Notes: a model not told the origin generated them from the sequence alone. A stretch of DNA of 41,589 bases from Nitriliruptoraceae bacterium (GCA_020832455.1 JAFIEQ010000019.1:1-41589), one strand, 5' to 3'. Counted from the stretch's first letter, positions 26,711 through 35,498 are shown. Numbers and translations are program-made.

Positions 26711-27721
26711 ATGCACCGCTCCCTGATCGACCCGATCCGACCGGCCCGAGCCGGGGCACGGTCCCACGGCGCCCTGCGGTCGTTCGCGCTGCTGCTGGCC
26801 CTCGTGGTCGCGGTGTCCGCGTGCACGGATCCCGAGCCCGGCTCCGAGGCGACGGCGCCCGCGGTGCGGATCGCCTCCGGACCGGATCCGGAGACGGCAC
26901 TGCTCGCCCACACGATGCGGGCGCTCATGCAGCGGGCCGGGTTCGACGGTGACATCGTCGCGTTCACCGACGCCCGGGATGCCCGCCGGGCCCTCGAGCA
27001 GGGGGCGGTGGACGTGCGTCCGGCCTACAGCGGCGAGGCATGGCTCGAGACGCTGGGCCGGCCGGACCCGCCCTCCGACCCCGAGACCAGCGTGCGCGAG
27101 GTCGCGGAGGAGGACGACGCGGCCGGGATCGAGTGGCTGCTCCCGCCGTTCGACGATGCGGTGGACACCCCACCGGCCAACGCGACCTTCGCCTTCGTCG
27201 TGCCGATGGAGGAGTCCGACGAGCTGAGCACCGTCTCCCAGCTCGCGACCCGGCTGGCGGAGGAGCCGGAGGCCACCCTGTGCGTCGACGAGGAGTTCGC
27301 GGCCCGTCCCGATGGGCTGCGGGCGGTCCTGACGGCCTACAGCGTGCGCAGCGACCAGCCCGTCCTGGCCGCCGCGCCGGCGGATGCCGTGCTCGGGGTC
27401 GCGGCGGGGGACTGCCTGGCCGGCCTGACCACGGCGACCGACGGGGCCGCGTGGGCGGCCCAGCTGCGTCCGCTGGTCGACGACCTGCGCGTCTTCCCCG
27501 CCTTCGTCGCCCTGCCGCAGCTGCGCGCCAGCGTCGACGGTGCCCGACCGGAGATCCGCCGGGCGCTGACGCCGCTGTCCGACGAGCTGACCACCACGTT
27601 GTTGGCCGCGGCCAACGCCCGGATCGTCGGCGGCGAACCGCTCGAGCAGGTCGGGGACGAGCTCGCCGTGGAGCTGCTGACCCGCGCCGGCCGTCCGCTC
27701 GAGACCGAGACCGGGTCCTGA
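26711..27721 (+). CDS. OpuAC-type (glycine betaine/choline-like) solute-binding lipoprotein
   Basis: A 336-residue lipoprotein; the signal peptide ends VAVSAC (Cys38). The body matches substrate-binding proteins of osmoprotectant ABC transporters: VRIASGPDPETALLAHTMRAL, an FDGDIVAFTDARDARRALEQGAVDVRPAYSGEAWLETLG segment (the DxRxAL...GxxDv..aYsG pattern), and a hinge region in the second lobe. Neighbouring permease or ATPase genes are absent, so it is an orphan. The ligand pocket aromatics that cage betaine are not obvious, so the ligand may be different or it may act as a sensor. ATG 26711 follows a leaderless-type promoter. Confidence 0.75.
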   Translation: MHRSLIDPIRPARAGARSHGALRSFALLLALVVAVSACTDPEPGSEATAPAVRIASGPDPETALLAHTMRALMQRAGFDGDIVAFTDARDARRALEQGAVDVRPAYSGEAWLETLGRPDPPSDPETSVREVAEEDDAAGIEWLLPPFDDAVDTPPANATFAFVVPMEESDELSTVSQLATRLAEEPEATLCVDEEFAARPDGLRAVLTAYSVRSDQPVLAAAPADAVLGVAAGDCLAGLTTATDGAAWAAQLRPLVDDLRVFPAFVALPQLRASVDGARPEIRRALTPLSDELTTTLLAAANARIVGGEPLEQVGDELAVELLTRAGRPLETETGS

Positions 27722-27737
27722 ACGCGACGCGACGCCG

Positions 27738-28571
27738 TCAGTAGCGCTCGGGCACGAAGGTCTGGTCCTCGATCGGTGGTCGGACGTAGCCACCGGTCGG
27801 CGGTGTCCGCGCCGGCAGGTCGATCGGCTCCGGGGTGGCATCGGGGTAGTCGAACCGGCTCAGCAGGTGCGAGATGCAGTTCAGTCGGGCGTGACGCTTG
27901 ACGTCGGCGTCGACGACCCACCAGGGCGCCTGCTTGATGTCGGTGTGGGCGAACATCTCGTCCTTGGCGCGGGAGTAGTCCTGCCAGCGGGCACGCGACT
28001 CGATGTCCATCGGTGAGAGCTTCCACCGCTTGGTCGGGTCCTCGTTGCGGGCCTGGAAGCGGCGCTCCTGCTCCTCGTCGGAGATGGAGAACCAGTACTT
28101 CACGATCGGGATCCCGGCGCGCACCAGCATCCGCTCGAACTCCGGTGCGGTGCGCATGAACTCGCGGACCTGCTCCTCGGTCGCGAACCCCATGACCCGC
28201 TCCACGCCGGCCCGGTTGTACCAGGAGCGGTCGAACAGGACGATCTCCCCAGCTGCCGGGAGTTGCTCGACGTAGCGCTGGAAGTACCACTGGGTCTTCT
28301 CGCGGTCGGAGGGCACCCCGAGCGCGACGGTGCGGACCACACGGGGGTTGGTGTTCTCCGAGATGCGCTTGATCACCCCGCCCTTGCCGGCGGCGTCGCG
28401 GCCCTCGAAGACCACCACGATGCGCTGACCGGTGCTCTTGACCCAGTGCTGGAGCTTGATGAGCTCGACCTGGAGACGTTCGAGCTCCTTCTCGTAGATG
28501 CGCTTGCGGAGCACGCCCCGCTTGTTGTACGCGTCGGGCTCGAACACCCGATGCGTCCCCTCGTCGGCCAT
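27738..28571 (-). CDS. ppk2: Polyphosphate kinase 2 (class I-like)
   Basis: A 277-residue PPK2 that uses polyphosphate to phosphorylate nucleoside diphosphates (or makes polyphosphate in reverse). Walker A FEGRDAAGKGG, the Walker B and lid module DRSWYNRAGVERVMGF, KYWFSISDEEQERRF, WKLSPMD and RLNCISHLLSRFDY are all present. The one-domain length and sequence fit class I. ATG 28571 has GGGAG 6 nt upstream. It is divergent from the DUF6504 gene across 245 bp that hold a LexA box and tandem repeats. Energy supply under stress is the likely role. Confidence 0.93.
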   Translation of the reverse strand: MADEGTHRVFEPDAYNKRGVLRKRIYEKELERLQVELIKLQHWVKSTGQRIVVVFEGRDAAGKGGVIKRISENTNPRVVRTVALGVPSDREKTQWYFQRYVEQLPAAGEIVLFDRSWYNRAGVERVMGFATEEQVREFMRTAPEFERMLVRAGIPIVKYWFSISDEEQERRFQARNEDPTKRWKLSPMDIESRARWQDYSRAKDEMFAHTDIKQAPWWVVDADVKRHARLNCISHLLSRFDYPDATPEPIDLPARTPPTGGYVRPPIEDQTFVPERY

Positions 28572-28712
28572 CGTCGTCTCCCACCGTCGTCGTCGTGTGC
28601 GGGGCTGCCGCTGCGTGAGGCTCGTCGCCGGGGGGCAGCGCGTCAAGGGCGTCCGGCTGTGCGCGGGTCGAGCGATGGCCCCGTCGGGATGGCGGGTGTC
28701 ACACCGTGGACG

Positions 28713-28744
28713 TACGGTCGCCATCCGAACCGAACAGGTGTTCG
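28713..28744 (+). promoter_or_regulatory. SOS promoter: TACGGT box and LexA box ahead of the DUF6504 gene
   Basis: TACGGT (28713-28718), 12 nt, then CGAACAGGTGTTCG (28731-28744), a perfect match to the actinobacterial LexA consensus CGAAC-N4-GTTCG including the R..Y rule. Layout and flanking bases match the dnaE2 promoter at 31313-31344. A predicted start near 28725 places the operator over the first transcribed bases. Confidence 0.75.
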
Positions 28745-28753
28745 ATGCCCGGG

Positions 28754-28805
28754 TGTGACCGTGCAGTGTGACCGTGCAGTGCGACCGTGCAGTGTGACCA
28801 TGCAG
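28754..28805 (+). repeat. Four 13-bp tandem repeats in the DUF6504 leader
   Basis: TGTGACCGTGCAG at 28754, 28767, 28780 (one change) and 28793 (one change). The last unit runs straight into the GAGG of the ribosome binding site. A 21-codon frame from GTG 28755 to TGA 28820 runs through the repeats and overlaps the DUF6504 ATG (ATGA). A near-palindrome GGTGTCACACC is just upstream of the promoter. Confidence 0.85.
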
Positions 28806-28816
28806 GAGGAACGACG

Positions 28817-29116
28817 ATGACCAAGCGGTACCGCGAACGCCTCGAGGAGGTGGAGTTGGCCCCGGGCAACGCTGGTGTCGCGGCGGAGGACGCCCCCGCG
28901 GCGTTCCGCTGGCGTGGGCAGCGGTACCGGGTGCTGTCGGTGCTCGGGCACTGGTACGAGGACGAGGGCTGGTGGCAGCGCGGTGACGGGTTGCCGGAAC
29001 GGATCGAGCGCACCGACCTGTGGCGGGTCGAGGCGCGCAACGGCGTGCCGACCCGCGGGGTCTACGAGCTGGTGCGTCGTGGTGAGGTCTGGCGCCTCGA
29101 CCGGGTCTGGGACTGA
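28817..29116 (+). CDS. DUF6504 family protein, probable SOS gene
   Basis: A 99-residue soluble protein with the family pattern FRWRGQRYRVLSVLGHWYEDEGWWQRG ... LWRVEARN ... GVYELVRRGEVWRLDRVWD: short strands rich in Trp and Arg. I know no assigned function. ATG 28817 has GGAGG 7 nt upstream. A perfect LexA box lies 73 nt before the start, the same type as the one for dnaE2 2.6 kb away. I vaguely recall this domain near or fused to ImuB-like Y-family polymerases in actinobacteria, unverified. Together this suggests a damage-response role, perhaps as an accessory to DnaE2. Confidence 0.8.
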   Translation: MTKRYRERLEEVELAPGNAGVAAEDAPAAFRWRGQRYRVLSVLGHWYEDEGWWQRGDGLPERIERTDLWRVEARNGVPTRGVYELVRRGEVWRLDRVWD

Positions 29117-29129
29117 CCGCGGCCTCGCG

Positions 29130-29573
29130 TTAGCCGGCCTCGCTGGCCTCGTGGCGCAGTCGGACCTGGCGCTTGAGCCGGAACAGGATCGCGTCCATCC
29201 CGCGCATCCGCAGCGGACTGATCACCGCCGCGAGGCCGAGGTCGTGGTGGAAGTCGTCGGGCACCGCGAGCACCTCATCGACGCGCGCGCCGTTGAGTCC
29301 CTCGGCGAGGATGCCGGCGAACCCCCGGGTGGTCGGTGCCTCGGGCGGGCAGTCGAACCAGACGGTGATCCGGTCCTCGTCGTCGATCTCGGTGGCGAGG
29401 AAGAACGGGGTCTGGCACTCCTCGACCTGTTCGAGCCGCTCCGGATGGTCGGTGTAGCGGTCGGGCAGTGCCGGGACCTTGTCGGTGTACTCGACGAGGA
29501 GTTCGACCTTGAGTTCCGGCGGGGACGCGGCGAAGTCGTTCACCACGTTCGCAAGGTTGGGTGGCAACGCCAT
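29130..29573 (-). CDS. sufE: SufE family sulfur-acceptor protein
   Basis: A 147-residue protein. SufE accepts sulfur from a cysteine desulfurase and stimulates Fe-S cluster assembly. The opening helix ([34 protein letters not shown]) is followed by [16 protein letters not shown], where the Cys is the persulfide site (canonical V-x-G-C-Q-S). The rest, [12 protein letters not shown] and [17 protein letters not shown], also matches. No desulfurase or suf operon is in the window. It is divergent from a sulfurtransferase gene, a pairing that suggests the two proteins share sulfane sulfur. ATG 29573 has GGAG 9 nt upstream and a TACGTT box further up. Confidence 0.9.
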   Translation of the reverse strand: MALPPNLANVVNDFAASPPELKVELLVEYTDKVPALPDRYTDHPERLEQVEECQTPFFLATEIDDEDRITVWFDCPPEAPTTRGFAGILAEGLNGARVDEVLAVPDDFHHDLGLAAVISPLRMRGMDAILFRLKRQVRLRHEASEAG

Positions 29574-29703
29574 CGGGCTCGGCTCCTACCTTCGTCAGGA
29601 CATCGGATCGACACGCGACCCGGGGCCGCGTCCAGCAACGAACGTAGCGAGCCCTCCCGGTCCATCCGACGCCCGACCACCCTCTGCCCGTAGGAGCCCT
29701 GCG

Positions 29704-30594
29704 ATGCCCGTCACGGCACACGATCCCGACCCCAAGATCAACGCCTACGCCCACCCGGAGGTGCTGGTCTCCACGTCCTGGCTCGAGCAGCACCACGGCT
29801 CGGACGGGTTGGTCGTGGTCGAGTCCGACGAGGACGTGCTCCTCTACGAGACCGGTCACATCCCCGGCGCGGTGAAGATCGACTGGCACACCGAACTGCA
29901 GGACCGTCGTACCCGTGACTTCATCGACGGGGCGGGCTTCGCCGCGTTGATGTCGGCCAAGGGCATCTCGCGTGACGACACGGTCGTGATCTACGGCGAC
30001 AAGTCCAACTGGTGGGCCGCCTACGCGCTGTGGGTGTTCCGGCTGTTCGGGCACGAGGACGTCCGCCTGCTCGACGGTGGACGCGACAAGTGGGTCGCGG
30101 AGCAGCGTCCCTGGACGACCGACAAGCCCGATCCGGCGCCGAGCGACTACCCCGTCGTCGAGCGCGACGACGCGAAGCTGCGGGCCTTCCGCGAGGACGT
30201 CGAGGCGCACCTCGACGGTGACGGTCGGCTGCTGGACGTGCGCAGCCCCCAGGAGTTCTCCGGCGAGCGCACCCACATGCCCGACTACCCCCAGGAGGGG
30301 GCGTTGCGCGGCGGGCACATCCCCGGCGCGAACAGTGTCCCGTGGGGTCGCGCCGCCGCGGAGGACGGCACCTTCAAGCCGATCGACGACCTCAAGGCGC
30401 TCTACGAGCAGGACAAGGGCTTCTCGGCCGACGACGACACCATCGTCTACTGCCGCATCGGGGAGCGCTCGAGCCACAGCTGGTTCGTGCTGACCTACCT
30501 GCTCGGCTACGACAACGTCCGCAACTACGACGGGTCGTGGACGGAGTGGGGCAACCTGGTGCGAGCCCCGATCGAGACGGGCGACGACGCGTGA
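29704..30594 (+). CDS. Two-domain thiosulfate/3-mercaptopyruvate sulfurtransferase (rhodanese)
   Basis: A 296-residue tandem rhodanese. The N-terminal inactive domain has [20 protein letters not shown] and the C-terminal one [15 protein letters not shown]. The catalytic Cys is in [14 protein letters not shown], the CRxGERSS loop typical of actinobacterial CysA/SseA-type enzymes. It moves sulfur from thiosulfate or mercaptopyruvate to a thiophilic acceptor. ATG 29704 has GGAG 7 nt upstream. Its stop overlaps the GTG of the lipoprotein gene (GTGA). The 130-bp divergent region to sufE suggests shared control. Confidence 0.9.
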   Translation: MPVTAHDPDPKINAYAHPEVLVSTSWLEQHHGSDGLVVVESDEDVLLYETGHIPGAVKIDWHTELQDRRTRDFIDGAGFAALMSAKGISRDDTVVIYGDKSNWWAAYALWVFRLFGHEDVRLLDGGRDKWVAEQRPWTTDKPDPAPSDYPVVERDDAKLRAFREDVEAHLDGDGRLLDVRSPQEFSGERTHMPDYPQEGALRGGHIPGANSVPWGRAAAEDGTFKPIDDLKALYEQDKGFSADDDTIVYCRIGERSSHSWFVLTYLLGYDNVRNYDGSWTEWGNLVRAPIETGDDA

Positions 30595-31190
30595 GGCGTT
30601 CCCAGCGGGTCGCGGCGCTCCTGGCCGTCGTGACCCTGCTGGGTGCCTGCACGCTGCCCGGGGACGAACCCTCCCCGGGGTCCGACGCGGAGGCCGCGGA
30701 GCCGGATGCGTCGGAGCCGGACGCGCCAGCGCAGGACGACGCGCCCCAGGAGCCGCCCGGCGCCGATGACCCGGACGGCGACGCCCCGGATGCCACCGAT
30801 CCGGGTGGCGCGCCGGACGAGGCCCAGCTGTGCGACGCCGACGACCGCGCCGGCGTCGAGGCGACCATCACGGGACAGCTCGAGGCCTTCGCCGACGACG
30901 ATCTGGAGGCGGCACGTGCGTTCGCCTCACGCCGGTTCCAGGAGGCGACGGACCTGCCGACGTTCCGCGACGTCATCGTCGAGGGCTACCCGTTGCTCCT
31001 CGATGATGCGGTCGCGACCCTCGGCCGTTGTGTCCGGGTCGAGGAGACCGTGCAGGTCGTGGTCGAGGTGGTCACCGCCAGCGACGAGCGCGATCAGCTC
31101 GCCTACGCGCTGCGGCAGGAGGCGGGGCAGTGGCGCATCGATGGTGCGGTCCGGCTCGGCGCCGCGGACCCCGGCGGCCTGGAGGCCTGA
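30591..31190 (+). CDS. DUF4864-like lipoprotein
   Basis: A 199-residue lipoprotein; the signal peptide ends VTLLGAC (Cys20). A long Asp/Pro/Ala linker (about 21-80) is followed by a 100-residue domain: [47 protein letters not shown] ... [18 protein letters not shown]. This matches the DUF4864 pattern (NTF2-like/cystatin-type fold); its function is unknown. The GTG start sits in the stop of the sulfurtransferase gene, so translation is coupled. A hairpin CTGCGG-cacctc-CCGCAG (31261-31278) may end the transcript. Confidence 0.75.
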   Translation: MRRSQRVAALLAVVTLLGACTLPGDEPSPGSDAEAAEPDASEPDAPAQDDAPQEPPGADDPDGDAPDATDPGGAPDEAQLCDADDRAGVEATITGQLEAFADDDLEAARAFASRRFQEATDLPTFRDVIVEGYPLLLDDAVATLGRCVRVEETVQVVVEVVTASDERDQLAYALRQEAGQWRIDGAVRLGAADPGGLEA

Positions 31191-31312
31191 TCCAGGCGGT
31201 CGCGGCCGGTGTCGGTGCCGGCCACCGGGCGGTGTCGAAGCGCTCGAGATCGGGTGACGCCTGCGGCACCTCCCGCAGCGCACACCGTCGGCGACGGCTG
31301 CGGGTGGTGTCG

Positions 31313-31344
31313 TACGTTGCCCATCGGGAACGAACACACGTTCG
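31313..31344 (+). promoter_or_regulatory. SOS promoter of dnaE2 with LexA box
   Basis: TACGTT (31313-31318), 12 nt, then CGAACACACGTTCG (31331-31344), a perfect CGAAC-N4-GTTCG LexA operator. The ribosome binding site (GGGGAGG 31386-31392) and GTG 31399 follow. LexA control of dnaE2 is established in mycobacteria. Confidence 0.88.
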
Positions 31345-31398
31345 GTCCCCGGTGTTCCGGTGTTCCGGCAGTCGGATGCGGCGATGGGGAGGTGCGTG

Positions 31399-34300
31399 GT
31401 GGCCGGATCCCGGTCGTGGTCGCCACAGGAGCACGAGGAGACCCTGCAGGAGCGCGACGTCGAGATCCGTCGCGCCGCCGAGGCGGCGGAGGCGTTGCAC
31501 CGTGCGGGGGCCCAGCAGCCCGCTGCGCGTGACACCCCACCCTTCACCCACCTGCAGGCCCGGTCCTGCTTCTCCATGCGCGACGGCGCGATCCGCCCCC
31601 GGGAGCTCGCCGCTGCGGCGAAGGCCGCCGGGATGAGCCACGTCGCGCTCACCGATCGCGACGGGCTCTACGGCGCGGTGCGGTTCACGCAGGCCTGCGC
31701 GGCGGAGGGCATCACCCCGGTCTACGGCGCCGACCTCGCGCTGGCACCCGACCCGGATCGCCCCGGCTGGGAGCTGACCCGCGCCGGCCGGTCGAGGTTC
31801 GCCGCGGATCGCGCGGCCGGCGGTGCCCCCGGCACCACCCGGCGCGCGACGGTCCCGGCGCCCACCGACGACCCCCGTGCCCGGCGGCCGGGGCGAGGGG
31901 CGGCGTGGTTGGAGGACGACGCGTCGCGGGTCACCTTCCTCGCCACCAGCCAGGCCGGCTACGCGGACCTGTGTCGGACCGTGTCCGCCGCGCACGCCGA
32001 GGTCCGCTCCGACCCCCACCTCGCCGCGGATGCGCTCGGTGGGGCGGCCGCCAACGACGGGGTGGTGGCGCTGCTCGGTGCCGAGTCGCCCGTGGGGCGC
32101 CTGCTCGCGCGCGGTCACCTCGACGCCGCGGAGGACGAGCTGCGCCGGTGGGCGGCGGTGTTCGGTCGGGACGGGATCCGCCTGGCCGTGCGCGACCACA
32201 GGGTCGCACCGGGGGGACGCCGCACCGGCCGGTCGGGATCGGGGTCGGGCGGTGCCGGTGGGGACCGGGACGAACCCGGCGACGACGCGCGGATCCGGCG
32301 GACCTTGGCGCTCGCGGACCGGTCCGGGGTGCGGGCGGTCGCGGTCAACGACGTGCGCTACCTCACCCGCGAGGACGTCGCGATCGCGGACGTGCTGCGC
32401 TGTATCCGTCAGCAGGTCCCGCTCGGCACCCGCCACCTCGGCCGCAGCACCGCGGAGGCGTGGTTCACCACCGCCAGCCAGCAGCACGCCCGCTTCGCTG
32501 AACGCCCGGACCTGCTCACCGCCGCGCACGAACTGGCGCTGTCGTGCGAGGTCGACCTCGGCGTCGGCGGGTTGCACGTCCCGCGCCTGACCGGGCTGTC
32601 GCCCGAGGCCGCCGCGGGGGAGCTGCACCGTCGCTGCTGGGAGGGCGTCGCGGCCCGCTACCCGCGGGTGACCCCGCAGATCCGCGAGCGGCTGGAACGC
32701 GAGCTCGACATGGTGGACCGCCTGGCGCTGCACGACCTCTTCCTCGCCGTCGCCGCCGTGGTGTCGGACGTGCGTGAACTCGGGGTGCTGGTGGCGTGCC
32801 GCGGGTCGGCCGCGGGGAGCCTGGTGTGTTACGCGCTGCGGATCTCGGACGTCGATCCGGTCGCCAACGACCTCGCGTTCGAGCGGTTCATGAACCCCTA
32901 CCGCGACGAGCTGCCCGACATCGACCTGGACGTCGAATCCCACCGCCGTGAGGATGTCTACGACCTGGTGATGGCCCGCTTCGGCGAGCACCGCACCGCG
33001 TGCGTGGCGATGTTCGAGACCTTCCAGGCCCGCATGGCGGTCCGCGAGGTCGGCAAGGTGCTCGGGCTGCCGCGCGAGGAGCTCGATGCGATCGCCGGCA
33101 GTTTCACCCACGCCCGGGCCCGTGACGTGCGCCGGTTCGCGGCGAACCTGCCGGAGCTCAAGCACAGCCGGCTGGACGCCGGGCAGCTCGCGACGCTGTT
33201 CGACCTGGTGGAGCGCATCGACGGCTTCCCCCGGCACGTGGCGATGCACCCGTGCGGGATCCTGCTGGGCGACGCCGACCTGACCACCCGTACGCCGTTG
33301 GAACGCTCCGCCCACGGGCGCGAGGCGAACGCCGGCCGCGGGTTCGCGATGAGCCAGTTCGACAAGGACGACGTGGCGGCGCTGGGACTGCTGAAGCTGG
33401 ACGTGCTCGGGGTGCGGATGCTGTCCGCGATGCGCCACTGCCTGGACCTGGTCAACGGCTGTGGTGAGCAGCCGGCCTCGCGCGAGCCGGACCGCTCGTT
33501 GCCGGGGCGGGACGCCGCTGGACGCCTGTCGCTGGATGCGATCCCGCACGCCGATCCGGACACCTACGCGCTGATCCGCTCGACCCACTCGGTCGGGGTG
33601 TTCCAGATCGAGTCGCCCGGTCAGCGCGAGCTGCTCGGCCGGCTGCAGCCGGACGCGTTCGGGGACCTGATCACGGAGATCAGCCTGTTCCGCCCGGGGC
33701 CGGTCAAGGCCGACATGGTCACCCCCTACGTCGCCCGTCGGCACGGCGAGGAGACCACCGTCTACGCGCACCCGTCGCTCGAGCCGGTGCTGGCGGAGAC
33801 CCACGGCGTGATCGTCTACCACGAGCAGGTGATGGGGGTGCTGGCGGCCTTGACCGGCTGCGACCTGGCCTACGCCGATCTGCTGCGCCGGCAGCTGTCC
33901 GACCCCCGCAAGCAGCCGCGGATCCGCGGGTGGGTGATCGCCCGGGCCATGGACCAGGGCATCGAGGTCCGTGACGCGGAGGCGATCTGGGACCAGCTCG
34001 CGGCGTTCGCCTCGTTCGGGTTCTGCAAGGCCCACGCGGCGGCGTTCGCCGTGCCCACGGAACGTTCCGCGTTCCTCAAGGCCCACGTGCTGCCGGAGTT
34101 CATGGCGGGGCTGCTCACCCACGATCCGGGGATGTACCCGCGGCGGATGATCCTGGACGAGTGCCGGCTGTTCGGCGTGGCGGTGCTGCCCCCGGACGTC
34201 AACCGGTCCCGCTCGGCCTACACCGTCGAGGTGGTGGACCGCGGCCTCGCCGATCACCTGCTCGGGCTGACCGCGGCGGTGCGGGCCGGCCCTCCGGTCG

Positions 34301-35385
34301 CTGGGGAGCCGCGGTCCGATGCACCGCCCGGGTCGCTGTCCGGATCGTCGTCCGGTGCGCTGCCCGGCGCGCCGCCCGGACCGCGGCCTGCGTCGCCACC
34401 CGCATCGCCGCCCGGCTCGCTGCCACCGGGCTGGCGCTGGCCGGCCGACGAGGACCGTCCGCTGCCACCGAGCGGCCGCGACGCCGGCGAGGCCGGGGAC
34501 GGCTACCGCTACGCCGTACGGATCGGGCTGCAGGACATCCAGGGCATCACGGACGCGGAGATCGACGAGCTGATCGCCGGCCGGCCGTTCACCTCGCTGC
34601 AGGACCTGCGCACCCGCGGCGGGCTGTCCCGTCCCACCGCGATGGCGCTGGTCGATGCCGGGGCGCTGGACCAGCTGGTCGGCGTCGGCCGACGCGGTGG
34701 CCCGTCGGGACGTCGCGCCCTGTCGCTGGCGGTCGAGGAGCTGTGGCGCGACCGCAAGCAGCGACGCCGAGGCAGCGGGGGAGCGGCCGCGCGCGGTGGG
34801 TCGAGCGCCGAGCAGGTCGTGCTCGACCTCGCCACCGAGGCGTCGGTCGAGCTGCCGGTGGACCGCGCGTCCGACCGGGTCCGCTCCGAACTCGCCGCGA
34901 CGGGGTTGGACGTCTCCCGGCACGTGATCAGCTTCTACGAACCGCTGCTCGATCACCTCGGAGTCGTGCGGGCGTGCGATCTGCCCCACGTGCCGACGCA
35001 GCGCCCCGTCCGGGTCGCCGGGGTGAAGGTCGCGGTGCAGTCCCCGGCGCAGCGGTCCGGACAGCGGGTGCTGTTCCTGTCGTTGGACGACCGCACCGGC
35101 CAGACCCAGACGACCTACTTCGAGCGGTCGTTGGAGGGCTGCGCGTGGACGGTGCTGCACGCCTGGCTGCTGGTGGCGGAGGGCCGGGTGACCCGTCGTG
35201 GTCGTCGCGGCGCGACGGTCACCGGCACCAAGGCGTGGGACCTGTCACGGCTGTGGCGGGCGTGGCAGGAAGGGTGGCTGGATGCCGCGCTCGCCGAACA
35301 GGGCACGCCCGAGCCCCACGAGCGGTTGGACCAGCATCGACCCGCCGGTATCCACGCCAGCGAGTTCGGCCGCGGCAGCCGGTGA
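31399..35385 (+). CDS. dnaE2: Error-prone DNA polymerase DnaE2
   Basis: A 1328-residue C-family polymerase. The PHP domain (about 45-110 and on) lacks the HxH metal pair (THLQARSCFSM), so it has no proofreading function of that kind. The palm has the catalytic aspartates in ELPDIDLDVE; the fingers have FRPGPVKADMVTPYVARRHG and FGFCKAHAAAFA. The C-terminus has a tandem HhH-like region (GLQDIQGITDAEIDELI) and an OB fold (RVAGVKVAV) but is short of the tau-binding tail, as DnaE2 is. A Pro/Gly/Ser-rich insert (about 970-1010) interrupts the C-terminal third. GTG 31399 has GGGGAGG 6 nt ahead; ATG 31384 would overlap that site. No imuA or imuB is within the window. Confidence 0.92.
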   Translation: MAGSRSWSPQEHEETLQERDVEIRRAAEAAEALHRAGAQQPAARDTPPFTHLQARSCFSMRDGAIRPRELAAAAKAAGMSHVALTDRDGLYGAVRFTQACAAEGITPVYGADLALAPDPDRPGWELTRAGRSRFAADRAAGGAPGTTRRATVPAPTDDPRARRPGRGAAWLEDDASRVTFLATSQAGYADLCRTVSAAHAEVRSDPHLAADALGGAAANDGVVALLGAESPVGRLLARGHLDAAEDELRRWAAVFGRDGIRLAVRDHRVAPGGRRTGRSGSGSGGAGGDRDEPGDDARIRRTLALADRSGVRAVAVNDVRYLTREDVAIADVLRCIRQQVPLGTRHLGRSTAEAWFTTASQQHARFAERPDLLTAAHELALSCEVDLGVGGLHVPRLTGLSPEAAAGELHRRCWEGVAARYPRVTPQIRERLERELDMVDRLALHDLFLAVAAVVSDVRELGVLVACRGSAAGSLVCYALRISDVDPVANDLAFERFMNPYRDELPDIDLDVESHRREDVYDLVMARFGEHRTACVAMFETFQARMAVREVGKVLGLPREELDAIAGSFTHARARDVRRFAANLPELKHSRLDAGQLATLFDLVERIDGFPRHVAMHPCGILLGDADLTTRTPLERSAHGREANAGRGFAMSQFDKDDVAALGLLKLDVLGVRMLSAMRHCLDLVNGCGEQPASREPDRSLPGRDAAGRLSLDAIPHADPDTYALIRSTHSVGVFQIESPGQRELLGRLQPDAFGDLITEISLFRPGPVKADMVTPYVARRHGEETTVYAHPSLEPVLAETHGVIVYHEQVMGVLAALTGCDLAYADLLRRQLSDPRKQPRIRGWVIARAMDQGIEVRDAEAIWDQLAAFASFGFCKAHAAAFAVPTERSAFLKAHVLPEFMAGLLTHDPGMYPRRMILDECRLFGVAVLPPDVNRSRSAYTVEVVDRGLADHLLGLTAAVRAGPPVAGEPRSDAPPGSLSGSSSGALPGAPPGPRPASPPASPPGSLPPGWRWPADEDRPLPPSGRDAGEAGDGYRYAVRIGLQDIQGITDAEIDELIAGRPFTSLQDLRTRGGLSRPTAMALVDAGALDQLVGVGRRGGPSGRRALSLAVEELWRDRKQRRRGSGGAAARGGSSAEQVVLDLATEASVELPVDRASDRVRSELAATGLDVSRHVISFYEPLLDHLGVVRACDLPHVPTQRPVRVAGVKVAVQSPAQRSGQRVLFLSLDDRTGQTQTTYFERSLEGCAWTVLHAWLLVAEGRVTRRGRRGATVTGTKAWDLSRLWRAWQEGWLDAALAEQGTPEPHERLDQHRPAGIHASEFGRGSR

Positions 35386-35442
35386 TACGTGCCATGTGAC
35401 TCCGAGGCCCGCGGTTCGTGATTCCAGTCGCGAGACACGCCG

Positions 35443-35476
35443 GAGCCGGCGGCCCCTCGACAGGGACCGCCGGCTC
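35443..35476. terminator. Bidirectional hairpin between dnaE2 and the beta-helix gene
   Basis: A 15-bp stem with one mismatch: GAGCCGGCGGCCCCT (35443-35457), loop CGAC, AGGGACCGCCGGCTC (35462-35476). It sits between convergent stops at 35385 and 35499. There is no T-run, so it may act as a barrier or RNA 3'-end structure rather than a classical intrinsic terminator. Confidence 0.6.
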
Positions 35477-35498
35477 GACGTCATGGGTGTCGGGCCGC

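Noticed and set aside
31072-35160. Very long open frame on the minus strand opposite dnaE2
   Set aside because: It is a mirror of dnaE2 codons in high-GC DNA, low-complexity in sequence, and has no recognisable domain.
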